A DNA stretch of 64,000 nt from Candidatus Rifleibacterium amylolyticum (GTDB taxonomy: Bacteria; Muiribacteriota; Ozemobacteria; Ozemobacterales; Ozemobacteraceae), in assembly GCA_009917695.1 (NCBI GenBank), contig JAACJG010000002.1, positions 186,001 through 250,000 on the forward strand, read 5' to 3'. Below the pieces are notes generated by a model. That model made no database searches and had not been told where the DNA came from. It saw nothing but the letters and a program-made list of their open reading frames with translations. A program made the translations under genes and the position numbers. Below are positions 7,813 through 17,804 of this stretch, piece by piece. How positions within the stretch are numbered: position 1 is the stretch's first letter; each line of letters opens with the position of its first letter.

Positions 7813-10405
7813 GCGAAGCCTCCATCAGGAGAACCGTTGTGCCTTCGTCGATACCCGAAGCGACAGCTGCACCGTTGAGACCATCACTGAACAACAGCTC
7901 AACCGGCTGCAGTCGCCGATCGGGCAACATGACGCAGGTAGCGGTCGCCAGCGGAATCATGGCATCGAACGGAAGATGCAGAGCATCGGGCAGATCATAA
8001 AGCGAAAACTCTACTTCGCAGGCGGTGCCAGGACGGAAGGCCGGATCGATCTGAGTTTTGCCGTTCTGCGGTGAAACCAGATCGATAACGACAGATACGA
8101 CAGCATCCTGGCGCTCTTTGAAATTAGTGACAGCAACCATGCCGACTGAGTTTACCCAACCCGGGAAAGAACGCACCGAAGCGCCCTTGAGCAGCAGCTT
8201 GACCTGATCGCCCGGCTTGATGAACTTGATATCCATTTCGGAGACATTGGCATGCACCTGCAGGTTGCGCAGATCAGCGATCTGCATGAAGGGCACGCGC
8301 TGATAAACCTGGTCACCGACGCGCGCCTTGCCAACGCCACCACCCGGCTTGTTGAGTTCGTTGTGAACGAGGACACCGCCGGCAGGCGCTTTTATACTGG
8401 CAGAATCGACTTCACGGCGCAGTTTGCCAAGAGTCATTTCGAGTTTGCGAATTTCGGCCTCGAGCAGCTTGAGATTCATCAGGTTACGAAACCCGTTCAT
8501 GCCTGCTTCGAGCTGGGCTCGTCGCAATTCAAGTTCAGCCTTGCGAACATCGAGTTCAGACAGCTTTATTGAACGTCTGGTCGGCCCGGAATCTTCATTT
8601 TCGAGTTTATAGCTGGTAACGGCATGATCTTTTTTCAGAGCAGCGAGTTCGCTCTCTGCCTGCATGAATTCGAGTTCAGAACTCAACCCCCGTTTGCGCA
8701 GTTCGGAAATATGCGCAATCTTTTCAGATGCCAGTGCGATGCGGGCATCGAGCAGTTCAAGCGCTCGCTGCAGATCGATTATCGCGTCTTCATCGCGGGC
8801 TTTAAGAAGAGCAGCATGCTTGAGCCGCGCTACTTCGAGAGCCCCTTCGCGCACTTTCAGACCGCGCGCGAGGCGTTCATCCTCAAGTGCATTCTTCTGG
8901 ATCTGAAGCTGCAGCTCTTCGTTCTTTTTGGTCAACTCAATTTCGGTATCGCGAGCGCTCTGGCTTATCTCTTCGCAATCGACGGCAGCAACCACGGCAC
9001 CGGCTTCGATGCTTTTTCCCTCATCTTCGAGATGGGTGATCTTGCCTTCAATCGCGCTGACAACAAGTGCAGCACTGGCCGTCTTGACATCGCCGGTGAC
9101 ACTCATCGTTCTCTTGAACGGACGGCGCGCCAGTCTGGTCTGGCGATTTCCTGCAAAACGTGCAAGATGCTCGGCAACGAAATCATAGCAGTAAACGCTG
9201 CCAGAAAGACCTGGCATAAAGCCCTGCGGATAAGAGGCGACTGGAACCTTGAAAGACACCTGAGTTCTGCCATCCGGCTTGGCCCGGGGAATATCGAGAG
9301 CAACCGGAACCCGCTGCATATCGTTGCCAGCCAGCAGGCGTTCAGGGAATGCATCGGCTCTGAAATAGAAATGAGTTGAAGAGGATACTGCCGGCACATC
9401 GCGCTGGTCGATGGCAAAACCCATTCCGCATTGCGACATGTCAACTATGCGCAAGAAGCTGATACCTGGATAAACCTGAGCGCCAACTCTGGTTTTGACC
9501 ATCTCAGCGCCATCGTAAGTATCGCCATATATCAGCAGACCACCGCATCTGGCGCTGATGCTAAGTGAAGCAATCTGTTTTTCGAGATCAGCAACAGTCG
9601 AAGCCGTCTGATAGTATTTGCGCAGGGCCTCCTGATAACTGAACTCATAATCTGCTATATTTCTAAGCGAAGTCCAGGTTGCCAGTTCATTCGACAACCT
9701 GGCTTTTGTCAGGTTTTCATCAGCATCAAACAACTTGCGCTGGTCGGCGTGAGACTCGACATAAGGCAGCAGGCGTGTGGTAAGAGAAGCTTCGATACTG
9801 GCAACTGCCAGATCCTTTTCGCTGTCGACCACCTCCTGTTGCGAAGCAAAACCACGGTCGGCCATTTTAGCGGCTGCAACCATCTGCAGGCGAAGCATTT
9901 TCATGCGCACGCTGGTGGCAGCAACCGATTCGCTGAGTTCGACCAGACGCTGCCAGTCACGCATATCGGCGGCCCGCTCGTATTCTATCTTTTTGGCAGC
10001 AAGCTCGACTGCGGCAATGCTGGCATTACTGGCTTCATACTCGGCAATCATTTTCAGCAACATGCGGTCACGATCGACAGTCAGACTATACTGTTCAAGG
10101 TCGGCACTCTGGCTGAGAAGCCGCTCGCTGCGATCGCCGGGCGACAGTTTAGCGATTTCCTGACCAGAATCAACCATGGAGCCTTCGGGAGCAAGCTCGA
10201 GAATCTCAGTGCTGAATGGTGGATTGAGAAGGGTTTCCTGCAATGAGATAAATTCGCCGCGGGCGTTCAGCACCTGCCATGGCTTTTGTTGACCTGATTC
10301 CTCAAGCACTCGATCAGCGGGCTGACCGCAACCCGAAAGCCAGACCAGCAGGGTTACCGGTATGACTACAAATACACACCAGATTTTTATCAGATTATTG
10401 TTCAT
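7805..10405 (-). CDS. Double-length HlyD/MacA-type adaptor lipoprotein
   Basis: An 866-residue lipoprotein, about twice the usual adaptor length. The signal sequence ends at the lipobox LSGC (Cys about 26). The protein reads as two adaptor units in tandem. Unit 1 (about 35-420) has a lipoyl-like start (ILELAPEGSMVDSGQEIAKL), a long alpha-hairpin, and a beta-barrel ending FMPGLSGSVYCYD. Unit 2 (about 440-866) starts VVSAIEGKITHLEDEGKSIE, has a long coiled-coil hairpin (about 480-690), then SIKAPAGGVLVHNELNKPGG and a barrel with VSEMDIKFIKPGDQVKLLLK. Adaptors bridge the inner-membrane pump and TolC. Overlaps of 4 nt and 8 nt with its neighbours place it in the exporter operon. Confidence 0.85.
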
Positions 10406-11844
10406 GGAAACAGCAGTTCTCCCTGCTGATCAGGCGGATTTTTCCAGAGAACCCAATCCTGGTTGAACTCTTCAACCTCAATTTCGCGGCGAGATTCGCC
10501 AAAGCGGCCAGGAACCTTGACCGAGGTTTTTTCGCCTTCCACAATCAGCAGATCGCGCGGCAAAAAAACACCGGTCTTCTCACCAAGTATTATTCTCGCG
10601 GTGCCCTTGCCGCCGATGAGAAGTTTCTCATTACTATCAAGTGCAATTTGAACAGGGAAAAACCTGATTGCGCTGTTCTGCTGCCCCCGGACCCGTCTCG
10701 GAGCTTTGCTTATCGATTTGACCGCCGCGGAAAATGTTCTGCCGGGAAGCGAATCGAATTCGACACTTGCCGAAGCCTTTTCGACGATAACATTAGCCTC
10801 AGCCTCGTTTGCCAGAGCTTCGAGATAATAACCATCATCGCCGATGATCTGCATTATGGTGACGCCAGACCAGGCCTGCTGTCCGGGCCTGAACTTGAAG
10901 TCGCCCCAGAGAACAGGATGAATGACGATTCCAGAGCGCGGCGCCTTGAGTTCAGACTCTTCCATTGACCGCGTTTCTTCGCGCAATGAAGCGCGAATTC
11001 TCTCAAGCGTTACTTCGAGGTTGTTAACTTTGATCTGAGCAGACAATGATGCCGATTCAAGCTGATTGGAAGCCAGCCAGATCTCACCTGACGCCACTGA
11101 TTTCTGATACTCGACGCGGGCAAGATCTTCTGGCAACGGTGGCTCAGAAAGATTATCGCGGATTCGGCGGGCGTAATCGAGTTCAATCTCGCGCGATCGG
11201 CGGTCGATCTCGCTGGTTTTCAGCGAAAAGGCGCTGTCAAACCCCTTTTCGGCGATCTGCTTTTTAAGATCATACTGGCGACTTGCGTGAGCAAAACTGA
11301 TTGAAGCAATCTGCAGATCAGAATGAATCTTCCAGATCTCATCTTCATTCTTGCGCTGCCAGAGCCAGCGCGCTTCATGCTCAGCCCGGGAATATTCAAG
11401 CTCTTTTTCCTTGAGAGCCTTATCGAGCGCAGCAATTTCCGAGGGCGAAACCTTCTCAAGATTGCGCATGCGGTCGAGTTGCGAAGCAAGATTGCTTTCG
11501 CTGCGGCGCATACGGTTGCGCAGATTTTCCATATCGATACTGACGACAACCGAACCGGAAGCGGCGACGCTTCCTTCATCAGCCATCGACTCGATGATTC
11601 CCCAACCGTTTTTCAGGCCGATATTGCTGATGTCTTCAGGCTTTAAAGTGGCACGCAACTCAACGAAATTCTGGCGGGTTTCGCTTTTGTATTGATAGGA
11701 AGGGCGCAACGCCTGCGAGGTTTTGCTGCATCCGGCCAGAAAAAGCTGCGACAAAACCGCCACCAGCAGCAGAAACAGCCTAGATTTGCGCAGCTCAGTC
11801 AGCGTACAAATGGCGGGTTCAGGCAATTGAGCAATCGGCTTCAT
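10402..11844 (-). CDS. HlyD/MacA-type adaptor lipoprotein
   Basis: A 480-residue protein from the ATG at 11842-11844, which overlaps the tolC stop in an ATGA and has GGGGAAA upstream. The N-terminal signal (LFLLLVAVLSQLFLAGC) ends in the lipobox LAGC. A lipoyl-like segment (NIGLKNGWGIIESMADEGSV) is followed by a long helical hairpin (about 110-310). The second lipoyl half (LKAPRSGIVIHPVLWGDFKF) and a beta-barrel domain come next. It is the second adaptor of this operon and presumably contacts the TolC protein encoded immediately upstream. Having two distinct adaptor genes, one of them doubled, is unusual for a single pump. Confidence 0.82.
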   Translation of the reverse strand: MKPIAQLPEPAICTLTELRKSRLFLLLVAVLSQLFLAGCSKTSQALRPSYQYKSETRQNFVELRATLKPEDISNIGLKNGWGIIESMADEGSVAASGSVVVSIDMENLRNRMRRSESNLASQLDRMRNLEKVSPSEIAALDKALKEKELEYSRAEHEARWLWQRKNEDEIWKIHSDLQIASISFAHASRQYDLKKQIAEKGFDSAFSLKTSEIDRRSREIELDYARRIRDNLSEPPLPEDLARVEYQKSVASGEIWLASNQLESASLSAQIKVNNLEVTLERIRASLREETRSMEESELKAPRSGIVIHPVLWGDFKFRPGQQAWSGVTIMQIIGDDGYYLEALANEAEANVIVEKASASVEFDSLPGRTFSAAVKSISKAPRRVRGQQNSAIRFFPVQIALDSNEKLLIGGKGTARIILGEKTGVFLPRDLLIVEGEKTSVKVPGRFGESRREIEVEEFNQDWVLWKNPPDQQGELLFP

Positions 11845-13370
11845 TTTTCCCCTTCGGTTTCTACAGGCACTACCAGAAGAGCCTTGCCTGACTGCTGGCA
11901 ACAGGGTTCAACCCCAAGATATTGTGCCAGCATGCCGGTCTCGTAAAGCAGGCGCAGCCATTCGGTTATCAGTCTTGACTCGCCCTGCACTACTGCGAGG
12001 CTGGCGTTGTCGAAATCCTGCTGATACCGGGTAAGATCGAGCAGGGTAACCTTGCCAAGCTGAAAATTCAGGCGCTGACCGTCGAGAACCTCAGCCGAGA
12101 GTTTCTGCGAAGCAGTGAGTGACACCAGATTGCGGCGATAAAACTCAAAGCGCTCATAAGCCTGAGTAACCGAGGTTTTGATATCGTCGCGCTTCTGGTT
12201 CATGCGCTCTTCAAAAGCTTTGAGCTTGTGACGCTGGCTGGCCAGACTGAGTTTTTCGGCCTCGGGTCCGAAACTGAAGTTGTAGGACACCGAAACATCC
12301 CAGTTTTTATCTGGCATTTCATCGGCGGCATCGACATCAAATGAACGTCCCTGCTTGCCCCAGCGCATGCGGGCACTTACATCAGGGCGGCTCAATTCGC
12401 GCAGTTTTTCAACATGAGTGCGCTGTAGATTATGCTGACTTTCATATACGCGCCAGTCGGGACGATTTTTATAGGCTGTTTCGAGAAGATCCTCGATTAT
12501 GAGATTATCGGGAATTGACTGCAGCACTGTTTCTAGCGAAAAACTTGCCAGTTCCGGGCTCCAGGTGCTGTTTCCCAGTCGCGATGCCAGACTGCGATCG
12601 CTGTCACGCAACGCCAGAGTTATTTCTTCGTTGCCGGTTTCAGCCTGTTGCAGCCTCATGCTTGCCTGTTTGAGATCGAGTTCGCTGCCAATGCCTGTAT
12701 TCAGCTTTATTTCAGCTTCTTCAACGAGAGTAGCGTAAAAACTGGTGTTCTGCTTTTTCAGAGCCTCATTGCGTGCGGTAACGATGCGATCGAAGAGGCT
12801 CTGTAAAGAATCGAGCAGCACATCAAGCAGCACAGAATCGGTCTGCGCTTCGCTCATACTGTAGGTCGCATGGGCAATTCGTCGATCCAGCGCATCTACT
12901 CTGGCATCATTACGTAACAAACCGGTTTGCCAGCCAAGATAAAGCGACCTGAAATAGCTCGCCTGCGAACTGGTATATTCGGTTTTGCTTTGAGAATATT
13001 CATAGCTGATCTGGCCCAGCGGAGTCTTCTGCATCAGAGCTGCGGCCCCGCCCTGCCGACGCGTGCTGTAATCTTCTTCAAAGCCGGTAACTGAGTTAAA
13101 GCTTCGATTGGCAGACTTGCTCGAATCAGCAGTGTAACTGAACTGCGGCGAGAAAACGGCCAGAGCGCGATTTTTGTCAGCCAGTGAGCTTTCGAGTTCA
13201 TGCCCGGCGGCAAGCAGACTGCGGTTGCCCTTAACTACCCGATCAGCAAATTCCCGCAAGGGCGACGGGGCAAGCAGGGTGAATGTAGCTACATCACTAT
13301 CTGCCAGCAGAAGAGCTGGCGTCACCATAAATACAGCGATGAGACAGGCCAATTTACCGATGGTATTCAA
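11841..13370 (-). CDS. TolC-family outer membrane efflux protein
   Basis: A 509-residue protein starting at TTG (13368-13370), with GGAG eight nt upstream and a TTGA overlap with the previous stop codon. The signal peptide is about residues 1-23 (LACLIAVFMVTPALLLA). The body has the two long helical repeats of outer membrane efflux proteins. The first half ends near IVTARNEALKKQNTSFYATL, and the second runs from LETAYKNRPDWRVYESQ to QLGKVTLLDLTRYQQDFDNA. The last motif, with its run of polar helix residues and a conserved asparagine, is typical of TolC/OEP repeats. It provides the outer membrane channel of the export complex. Confidence 0.9.
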   Translation of the reverse strand: MNTIGKLACLIAVFMVTPALLLADSDVATFTLLAPSPLREFADRVVKGNRSLLAAGHELESSLADKNRALAVFSPQFSYTADSSKSANRSFNSVTGFEEDYSTRRQGGAAALMQKTPLGQISYEYSQSKTEYTSSQASYFRSLYLGWQTGLLRNDARVDALDRRIAHATYSMSEAQTDSVLLDVLLDSLQSLFDRIVTARNEALKKQNTSFYATLVEEAEIKLNTGIGSELDLKQASMRLQQAETGNEEITLALRDSDRSLASRLGNSTWSPELASFSLETVLQSIPDNLIIEDLLETAYKNRPDWRVYESQHNLQRTHVEKLRELSRPDVSARMRWGKQGRSFDVDAADEMPDKNWDVSVSYNFSFGPEAEKLSLASQRHKLKAFEERMNQKRDDIKTSVTQAYERFEFYRRNLVSLTASQKLSAEVLDGQRLNFQLGKVTLLDLTRYQQDFDNASLAVVQGESRLITEWLRLLYETGMLAQYLGVEPCCQQSGKALLVVPVETEGEK

Positions 13371-14044
13371 GCAAGACGCTCCATTTCGATCTGCAATACT
13401 GTGCTGGTTGTGAAAAAAGCCCCTGAATTGTCGGGCATTGGCATGCGATAGCGATATTCTATGTGGTTGCTACAGCCATGAATCCACTTTTCCGACTCGT
13501 CATAGCTGAAAATACCCTTGCCAATGAGGCCACTGGCTGGATCGTCAGGGTGAGCCGAAAACAGTTCGGTTGAAAAAATCATGAGACTGGCATTTTCTTC
13601 GGCGCTGCCGGCAAAACAGTAGCGGGTATGAAAAGCGGTAGCCGCGCCAGAAGACTCTTCAACCCTCTGCACCCAGCTGTCGCCAACCTCCAGCGCCTGT
13701 TCGGGAAAACGCATCATCGAATGCTCGGCACCCTGCCAGGCTGCGTTACCGCCAACCCAGCGAACAGTGCCGAGACTGTCCATCTGCATGGTTGATGCAA
13801 CACCGGTCTTAGGCAACGATTCAGCCGGCACATTTTTGTCAGCCGAAACATGGTCAATAATGACCTTTATCATAGCCTGATCGGCATCACAGCTGACGAT
13901 TTGCTGGCTTATGCGCATTTCCATGTTGATCGGGTTGTTGATCTTGCCCATAGGCATCTCTATGTCTACTCCACCCTTGATGGAAATGACATAGCGCATC
14001 TTTCTGCCCTGTGAAAAACCATATCTGAATAAATAACTGCTCAT
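13367..14044 (-). CDS. DUF6263-like protein at the head of the exporter operon
   Basis: A 225-residue protein. YLFRYGFSQGRKMRYVISIK at the start and the later block FPEQALEVGDSWVQRVEES recall DUF6263-type proteins, which are beta-rich, exported or envelope-associated and of unknown function. No clear signal peptide is visible, so its location is uncertain. The ribosome site is weak. An internal ATG at 13997-13999 with AGGG upstream is a possible alternative start, but it would remove the first conserved strand. It is the first gene of the six-gene exporter operon, linked to tolC by a 4-nt overlap, and is probably tied to the exporter's job. Confidence 0.55.
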   Translation of the reverse strand: MSSYLFRYGFSQGRKMRYVISIKGGVDIEMPMGKINNPINMEMRISQQIVSCDADQAMIKVIIDHVSADKNVPAESLPKTGVASTMQMDSLGTVRWVGGNAAWQGAEHSMMRFPEQALEVGDSWVQRVEESSGAATAFHTRYCFAGSAEENASLMIFSTELFSAHPDDPASGLIGKGIFSYDESEKWIHGCSNHIEYRYRMPMPDNSGAFFTTSTVLQIEMERLA

Positions 14045-14558
14045 GGTCGCTATTTATACCTGAAATCGCCGACATTTACCAGAGTAAAATCAGGTTTAAC
14101 GACAGAATATCGTCACCCTTCGAAAAGAGAAGAAGACTCGCACAAAGGCGCAGAGGCACTAAGAAAGATAAGAGAAAGAGAAAGAGAAAGAGGAAAAGAA
14201 GAAGAGCATCCGCAGATTAGGTAGATCGCGCAGATTGCCGGATAAGAAGAGAGAGGAGATGATCAATACCGATACCGATCCCGATACTCGATACTTAGAG
14301 CGAAAGCCGCTCGTTGCCCTGAGGAGCTTTAGCAAAGCAGGGTCAGGCGAAGTCGCAGAATCCAGTTTTTGCGCTTTTATGGATCCTGCGACTGCGCTTC
14401 GCTTCGCTCAGGATGACAAACAAAAGTTGATGGAAAGCGCATAGACTCACGATTACGAGAACGAGCACGAGATTGAGCGAAAGCAAGGTTATTTTTAGCG
14501 AGAGTGTTGCCGATATGGCGTTGCGGATTTTGTTTGAAATTTCAATGGTGGTGTTATC
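14045..14558. repeat. Non-coding interval made of dispersed and hexanucleotide repeats
   Basis: No gene is credible here; a 69-codon frame at 14235-14444 simply reads through the repeats. Four elements follow one another. A purine tract built on AGAAAG (14171-14206) comes first. A GATACC/GATCCC tract (14265-14294) is second. Two imperfect hairpins follow: CCCTGAGG...CAGGG (14318-14343) and ATCCTGCGA...TCGCTCAGGAT (14381-14417). Last is an ACGAGA/ACGAGC tract (14449-14480). Such sequences recur between genes in many bacterial genomes. Confidence 0.7.
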
Positions 14559-14969
14559 ATGGCCAGAATAGTATATCTCACTCTCCTGCTGGCGCTTGCA
14601 ATAAGCGCAACGGCGCATGCGGACTCACAAAAGCCCGATTTACAGCTCTCGGGCAATGAAATTGATCTGCTGGTAGGCTCTCCAGTCGGCGTCGAAGAAC
14701 CGCTGGATTCTCGCAGAACCAGGGTGGACGAGAGTATCAGACACGATTTCAGCAATCTGCTTGAAGAAGACTTCAATTCCGAGGCTGAGCTCACAGAAAT
14801 CGACTGGTCTGATGCCGAAGACACGAATGTCGAACCCGATCAGGCGGAATCAATGATGATCGACCTGCTGGCAGAGACCGGCGAGCTTGAAAATTTCGAC
14901 TTTTCCGAAGAGAGCGAAACTGATGAAGCGAATTCTATCGACAACGTTGAAACGGAGTTTAAGCTGTGA
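14559..14969 (+). CDS. Small acidic exported protein of unknown function
   Basis: A 136-residue protein. Residues 1-22 (IVYLTLLLALAISATAHA) form a clear signal peptide with an AHA cleavage site. The mature part is strikingly acidic, with many Asp/Glu and almost no basic residues in its last 70 positions, and has no recognisable domain. It is probably disordered. The gene lies 35 nt before the HAMP membrane protein on the same strand, so the two may form an operon. The start has only a weak ribosome site (GGTGG). Confidence 0.6.
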   Translation: MARIVYLTLLLALAISATAHADSQKPDLQLSGNEIDLLVGSPVGVEEPLDSRRTRVDESIRHDFSNLLEEDFNSEAELTEIDWSDAEDTNVEPDQAESMMIDLLAETGELENFDFSEESETDEANSIDNVETEFKL

Positions 14970-15004
14970 TAATCTTAAAAAAAAGTTTTCAGGAGGGTGA
15001 CTAA

Positions 15005-15646
15005 ATGTCAGAAATCCGGCGCCGCAAGAAGTATTTTATCAAACCGGGCTTCCAGAGCAGGTTGACCGCGATTTTTATTCTCATTGTAATCATCGTCGCC
15101 AACATCGTCGGCGCCCTGGTTTACGGTTTTTCGGTTGAGAGGCTCGAAAGTAATCTGGTGGAAGAAGCCAAACTGCCGGTCGACAGCAAGCAACTTGGGC
15201 AAGCCCTCTTGCCTGGCGTCATAACGGCGCAGCTTATCAGTATTTTTGTGGTGGCGTTCATCTGTATATTCGTGACGCATACGATAGCAGGCCCGGTGTA
15301 CCGCATGGAAAAAGTAGTGCGCAACATCGGCGAAGGCGACCTCACCCACTTCATCAAACTCCGCCCGAAAGATGAACTCAAAGATCTGGCTGACGCAATG
15401 AATGAAATGACCATGGGACTTCGCAACAAGGTCATCAGTTTCCGCGAAAACACCAGCAAGATCCAGGAGGGCGTCGCTCTCGCCCGCAGCACCGGCAAAC
15501 TCGACAAGCTCGACGAGGTCCTCAAGGCCGTAGAAGCCATGGAAGAATCACTTGGCTCATTTACCCTTGAAAAAGAGAAACGCGAGCGCAAGGTTGTCGA
15601 TGACGATGAAGGCGCAGAAAAAGATCAGGAATACGCCAAGAGCTGA
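15005..15646 (+). CDS. HAMP-domain membrane protein without an output domain
   Basis: A 213-residue protein with a strong ribosome site (AGGAGGGTGACTAA). There are two membrane segments, about residues 18-40 (LTAIFILIVIIVANIVGALV) and 74-97 (TAQLISIFVVAFICIFVTHT), separated by a short loop. A HAMP domain follows (TIAGPVYRMEKVVRNIGEGD to ELKDLADAMNEMTMGL, about 97-145), then a helical tail rich in Glu and Lys. No kinase, cyclase or methyl-accepting module follows, so signal output would need a partner protein. Similar short HAMP proteins are known but their role is unclear. Confidence 0.8.
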   Translation: MSEIRRRKKYFIKPGFQSRLTAIFILIVIIVANIVGALVYGFSVERLESNLVEEAKLPVDSKQLGQALLPGVITAQLISIFVVAFICIFVTHTIAGPVYRMEKVVRNIGEGDLTHFIKLRPKDELKDLADAMNEMTMGLRNKVISFRENTSKIQEGVALARSTGKLDKLDEVLKAVEAMEESLGSFTLEKEKRERKVVDDDEGAEKDQEYAKS

Positions 15647-15664
15647 TATTCTCAGATTATTCAG

Positions 15665-15697
15665 ACCGGGTAACGGCACCTGCCGTTACCCGGTTTT
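15665..15697 (+). terminator. Rho-independent terminator after the HAMP gene
   Basis: ACCGGGTAACGGCA and TGCCGTTACCCGGT form a perfect 14-bp stem with a CC loop, followed by TTTAGTTT. It lies 18 nt after the stop codon and separates the gene from the convergent deacetylase gene. Confidence 0.88.
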
Positions 15698-15709
15698 AGT
15701 TTAGCTGAA

Positions 15710-16492
15710 TTATGGCGAGGCTTTTTGAATTACAGATTCAGCCGTATCGCGCGAGGTTATCGGTATACGTTTTATCGAAAACGGGTTGGCGCCAGGCTCG
15801 TTGTAGCCATAAACACTGGTAAAATGCAGGCGAAATCCTGAGTTGCGTGCAACAACCGAGAATTCTGAATTAAATTTGCCGTAGGGCCAGGCGAGCGCAA
15901 CAGGTCGAGTTCCCAGAATCGATTCGAGACGCGAAGATGAAATGCGCAGATCACGATTCAGCAGATGCAATACCGGGTTTTCCGGATGTCCGGCAAAGGC
16001 TTCATAGATTGCTAGAGTGTCGGTGTGCAGATCATGGGTATGAGAGCCAAAATCAAAATAGCCACTGTCGGCCATATCTTTTATCTGGCGCTCACTCAGA
16101 TATTCGGCAAATTGAATACGCCGACCAGCTCGCGAAGTGATCATAAAAATTGTCATTGGCACCCTGAGTCGGCGCGCTACCGGCAAAGCGTAATGATAAA
16201 GACTTTGATAACCGTCGTCAAAGGTTATGAGAACCGGCTTGTCAACAGACAGAGTGCCGGCAAGAAAAAGACGGGTCTGCGCCAGAGTCAGTGGCCTGAA
16301 ACCAGCATCGAGAAGAGCTTGAACATGCTCGACAAACTGCTCAGGGGTGCAGGAAACGTCTGATGTAACTTTCTGTTGAATATGATGGTAGACCAGCACA
16401 GCCAGACGCGCTGGATTGGCAGCCAGTTCTGCCGGATACAATACTACCAGCAGCAGATATAAAGCCAGAGCCCACAACAGCTTTCTGGGCAA
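15710..16492 (-). CDS. Polysaccharide deacetylase family protein (exported)
   Basis: A 260-residue protein that appears to start at TTG (16490-16492), with GGGAG eleven nt upstream and no nearby in-frame ATG. Residues 1-25 form a signal peptide or anchor (LLWALALYLLLVVLYPAELA). The NodB-type carbohydrate esterase family 4 motifs are in order: LVYHHI, then LITFDDGYQSLYHYALPVA (catalytic and metal Asp), GSHTHDLH (two metal His) and LAWPYGKFN. Such enzymes remove acetyl groups from cell-wall or capsule polysaccharides outside the cytoplasm. The C-terminal PFSIKRIPITSRDT is typical of the PgaB/IcaB-like branch. Confidence 0.88.
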   Translation of the reverse strand: MPRKLLWALALYLLLVVLYPAELAANPARLAVLVYHHIQQKVTSDVSCTPEQFVEHVQALLDAGFRPLTLAQTRLFLAGTLSVDKPVLITFDDGYQSLYHYALPVARRLRVPMTIFMITSRAGRRIQFAEYLSERQIKDMADSGYFDFGSHTHDLHTDTLAIYEAFAGHPENPVLHLLNRDLRISSSRLESILGTRPVALAWPYGKFNSEFSVVARNSGFRLHFTSVYGYNEPGANPFSIKRIPITSRDTAESVIQKASP

Positions 16493-16515
16493 AACAAACT
16501 TCTCCCGTACAACGA

Positions 16516-16543
16516 GAACCGCCCGTCTACTGACGGGCGGTTC
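16516..16543 (-). terminator. Hairpin after metK
   Basis: GAACCGCCCGTC and GACGGGCGGTTC make a perfect 12-bp stem with a 4-nt loop, 17 nt after the metK stop. The T-run on the minus strand is weak (TCTCGTTGT), so its strength as a terminator is uncertain. Confidence 0.55.
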
Positions 16544-16559
16544 AGAATTTACTCAGCAA

Positions 16560-17741
16560 TCAGAGGCCGGCTGCCTTTTTGAGCGCTTCGACCTTGTCAA
16601 GTTTTTCCCATGGCAGATCGAGATCGCCGCGGCCAAAATGACCGTAAGCAGCGGTCTGGCGATAGATCGGGCGGCGAAGATTCAGATTTCTGATAATTGC
16701 ACCTGGTCTGAGATCGAAATTATCGGTGATGATCTTCTCGATTTGTTCAGGAGATACTTTGCCGGTGCCAAAAGTGTTTACATGCACAGACAGAGGCTTG
16801 GCAACGCCAATTGCATAGGCGATCTGAATTTCGACACGGCTGGCCAGGCCAGCTGCAACGATATTCTTGGCAACATAGCGACCCATGTAAGCGCCAGAGC
16901 GGTCGACCTTGGTCGGATCCTTGCCGGAGAATGCGCCACCACCATGTGCGGCCATGCCGCCGTAGGTGTCGACGATGATCTTGCGGCCGGTAAGACCAGA
17001 ATCACCCTGTGGGCCACCGACGACGAATCTGCCGGTGGGATTGACATAGAATTTGGTGTTGGCATCGATCAATTCGGCCGGAATTACTTTCTTGATGACC
17101 TTTTCGATCATGTCTTCAGTGATCTTGGCATGAGTTGCAGAAGGATCGTGCTGAGTAGAAAGAACTACTGCATCAACACGGGCAACTTTGTTGTCACGAT
17201 ATTCTACAGTTACCTGAGCCTTGCCATCGGGTCTGAGATAATCGATGCTCTTGTTCTTGCGAACTTCGGCGAGCTTGCGGCAGATGTTGTGCGCATAATA
17301 GATCGGAGCGGGCATGTAATCAGGAGTTTCGCTGCAGGCAAAGCCTACCATCATACCCTGGTCACCGGCGCCGGTATTGAGTTCTTCATCTTTATCGCTG
17401 CCATCTTTGGCATGGTTTACACCCTGCGCGATATCGGGAGACTGTTCGTCGAGGGCTACCAGAACACCGCAGCTTTTGCCATCGATACCAAAATCGGCAT
17501 TGGTATAACCGATTTCAGTCAGAACACGGCGGGCGATGGCCTGCACGTCGACATAGCACTTGGTGGTGATTTCGCCCATTATCAGAGCAAGACCGGTAGT
17601 AACTGCTGTTTCGCAGGCAACGCGGCCTTTGGGGTCATTGGTCAGAATTGCATCGAGCACGGCATCAGAAATCTGGTCGGAAACCTTATCGGGGTGTCCT
17701 TCTGTAACCGATTCAGAGGTAAAAAAGAAATTCTTGTTCAT
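16560..17741 (-). CDS. metK: S-adenosylmethionine synthetase
   Basis: A 393-residue protein from the ATG at 17739-17741, preceded by GGAGG. It makes S-adenosylmethionine from methionine and ATP in the cytoplasm. The family signatures are present: [20 protein letters not shown] at the N-terminus (methionine and ATP binding), then [12 protein letters not shown], and [20 protein letters not shown] (phosphate-binding loop with catalytic Lys/Asp). Length and domain order are standard, with no fused parts. A near-consensus promoter lies 35 nt upstream, and I see no S-adenosylmethionine riboswitch in the leader. The long open frame on the opposite strand is only a shadow. Confidence 0.97.
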   Translation of the reverse strand: MNKNFFFTSESVTEGHPDKVSDQISDAVLDAILTNDPKGRVACETAVTTGLALIMGEITTKCYVDVQAIARRVLTEIGYTNADFGIDGKSCGVLVALDEQSPDIAQGVNHAKDGSDKDEELNTGAGDQGMMVGFACSETPDYMPAPIYYAHNICRKLAEVRKNKSIDYLRPDGKAQVTVEYRDNKVARVDAVVLSTQHDPSATHAKITEDMIEKVIKKVIPAELIDANTKFYVNPTGRFVVGGPQGDSGLTGRKIIVDTYGGMAAHGGGAFSGKDPTKVDRSGAYMGRYVAKNIVAAGLASRVEIQIAYAIGVAKPLSVHVNTFGTGKVSPEQIEKIITDNFDLRPGAIIRNLNLRRPIYRQTAAYGHFGRGDLDLPWEKLDKVEALKKAAGL

Positions 17742-17775
17742 GGAGTCCTCCGTGTACCTTTCAATAAGTGGCGTG

Positions 17776-17804
17776 ATTATAACAGCCACCCCCGACAGCG
17801 TCAA
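17776..17804 (-). promoter_or_regulatory. metK promoter
   Basis: TTGACG (17799-17804) and TATAAT (17776-17781) on the minus strand, 17 nt apart, with the metK ATG 35 nt beyond the -10 box. This is close to the sigma-70 consensus and leaves a leader of about 28 nt, too short for a riboswitch. Confidence 0.85.

Noticed and set aside
8624-9379. 251-codon plus-strand frame inside the double adaptor gene
   Set aside because: Shadow of the minus-strand adaptor; many similar antisense frames occur along this operon.
14235-14444. 69-codon frame in the intergenic repeat region
   Set aside because: It consists entirely of dispersed repeats and has no protein-like composition.
14171-14480. CRISPR array
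   Set aside because: The repeated units are 6-12 nt with no unique spacers of constant length and no cas genes nearby.
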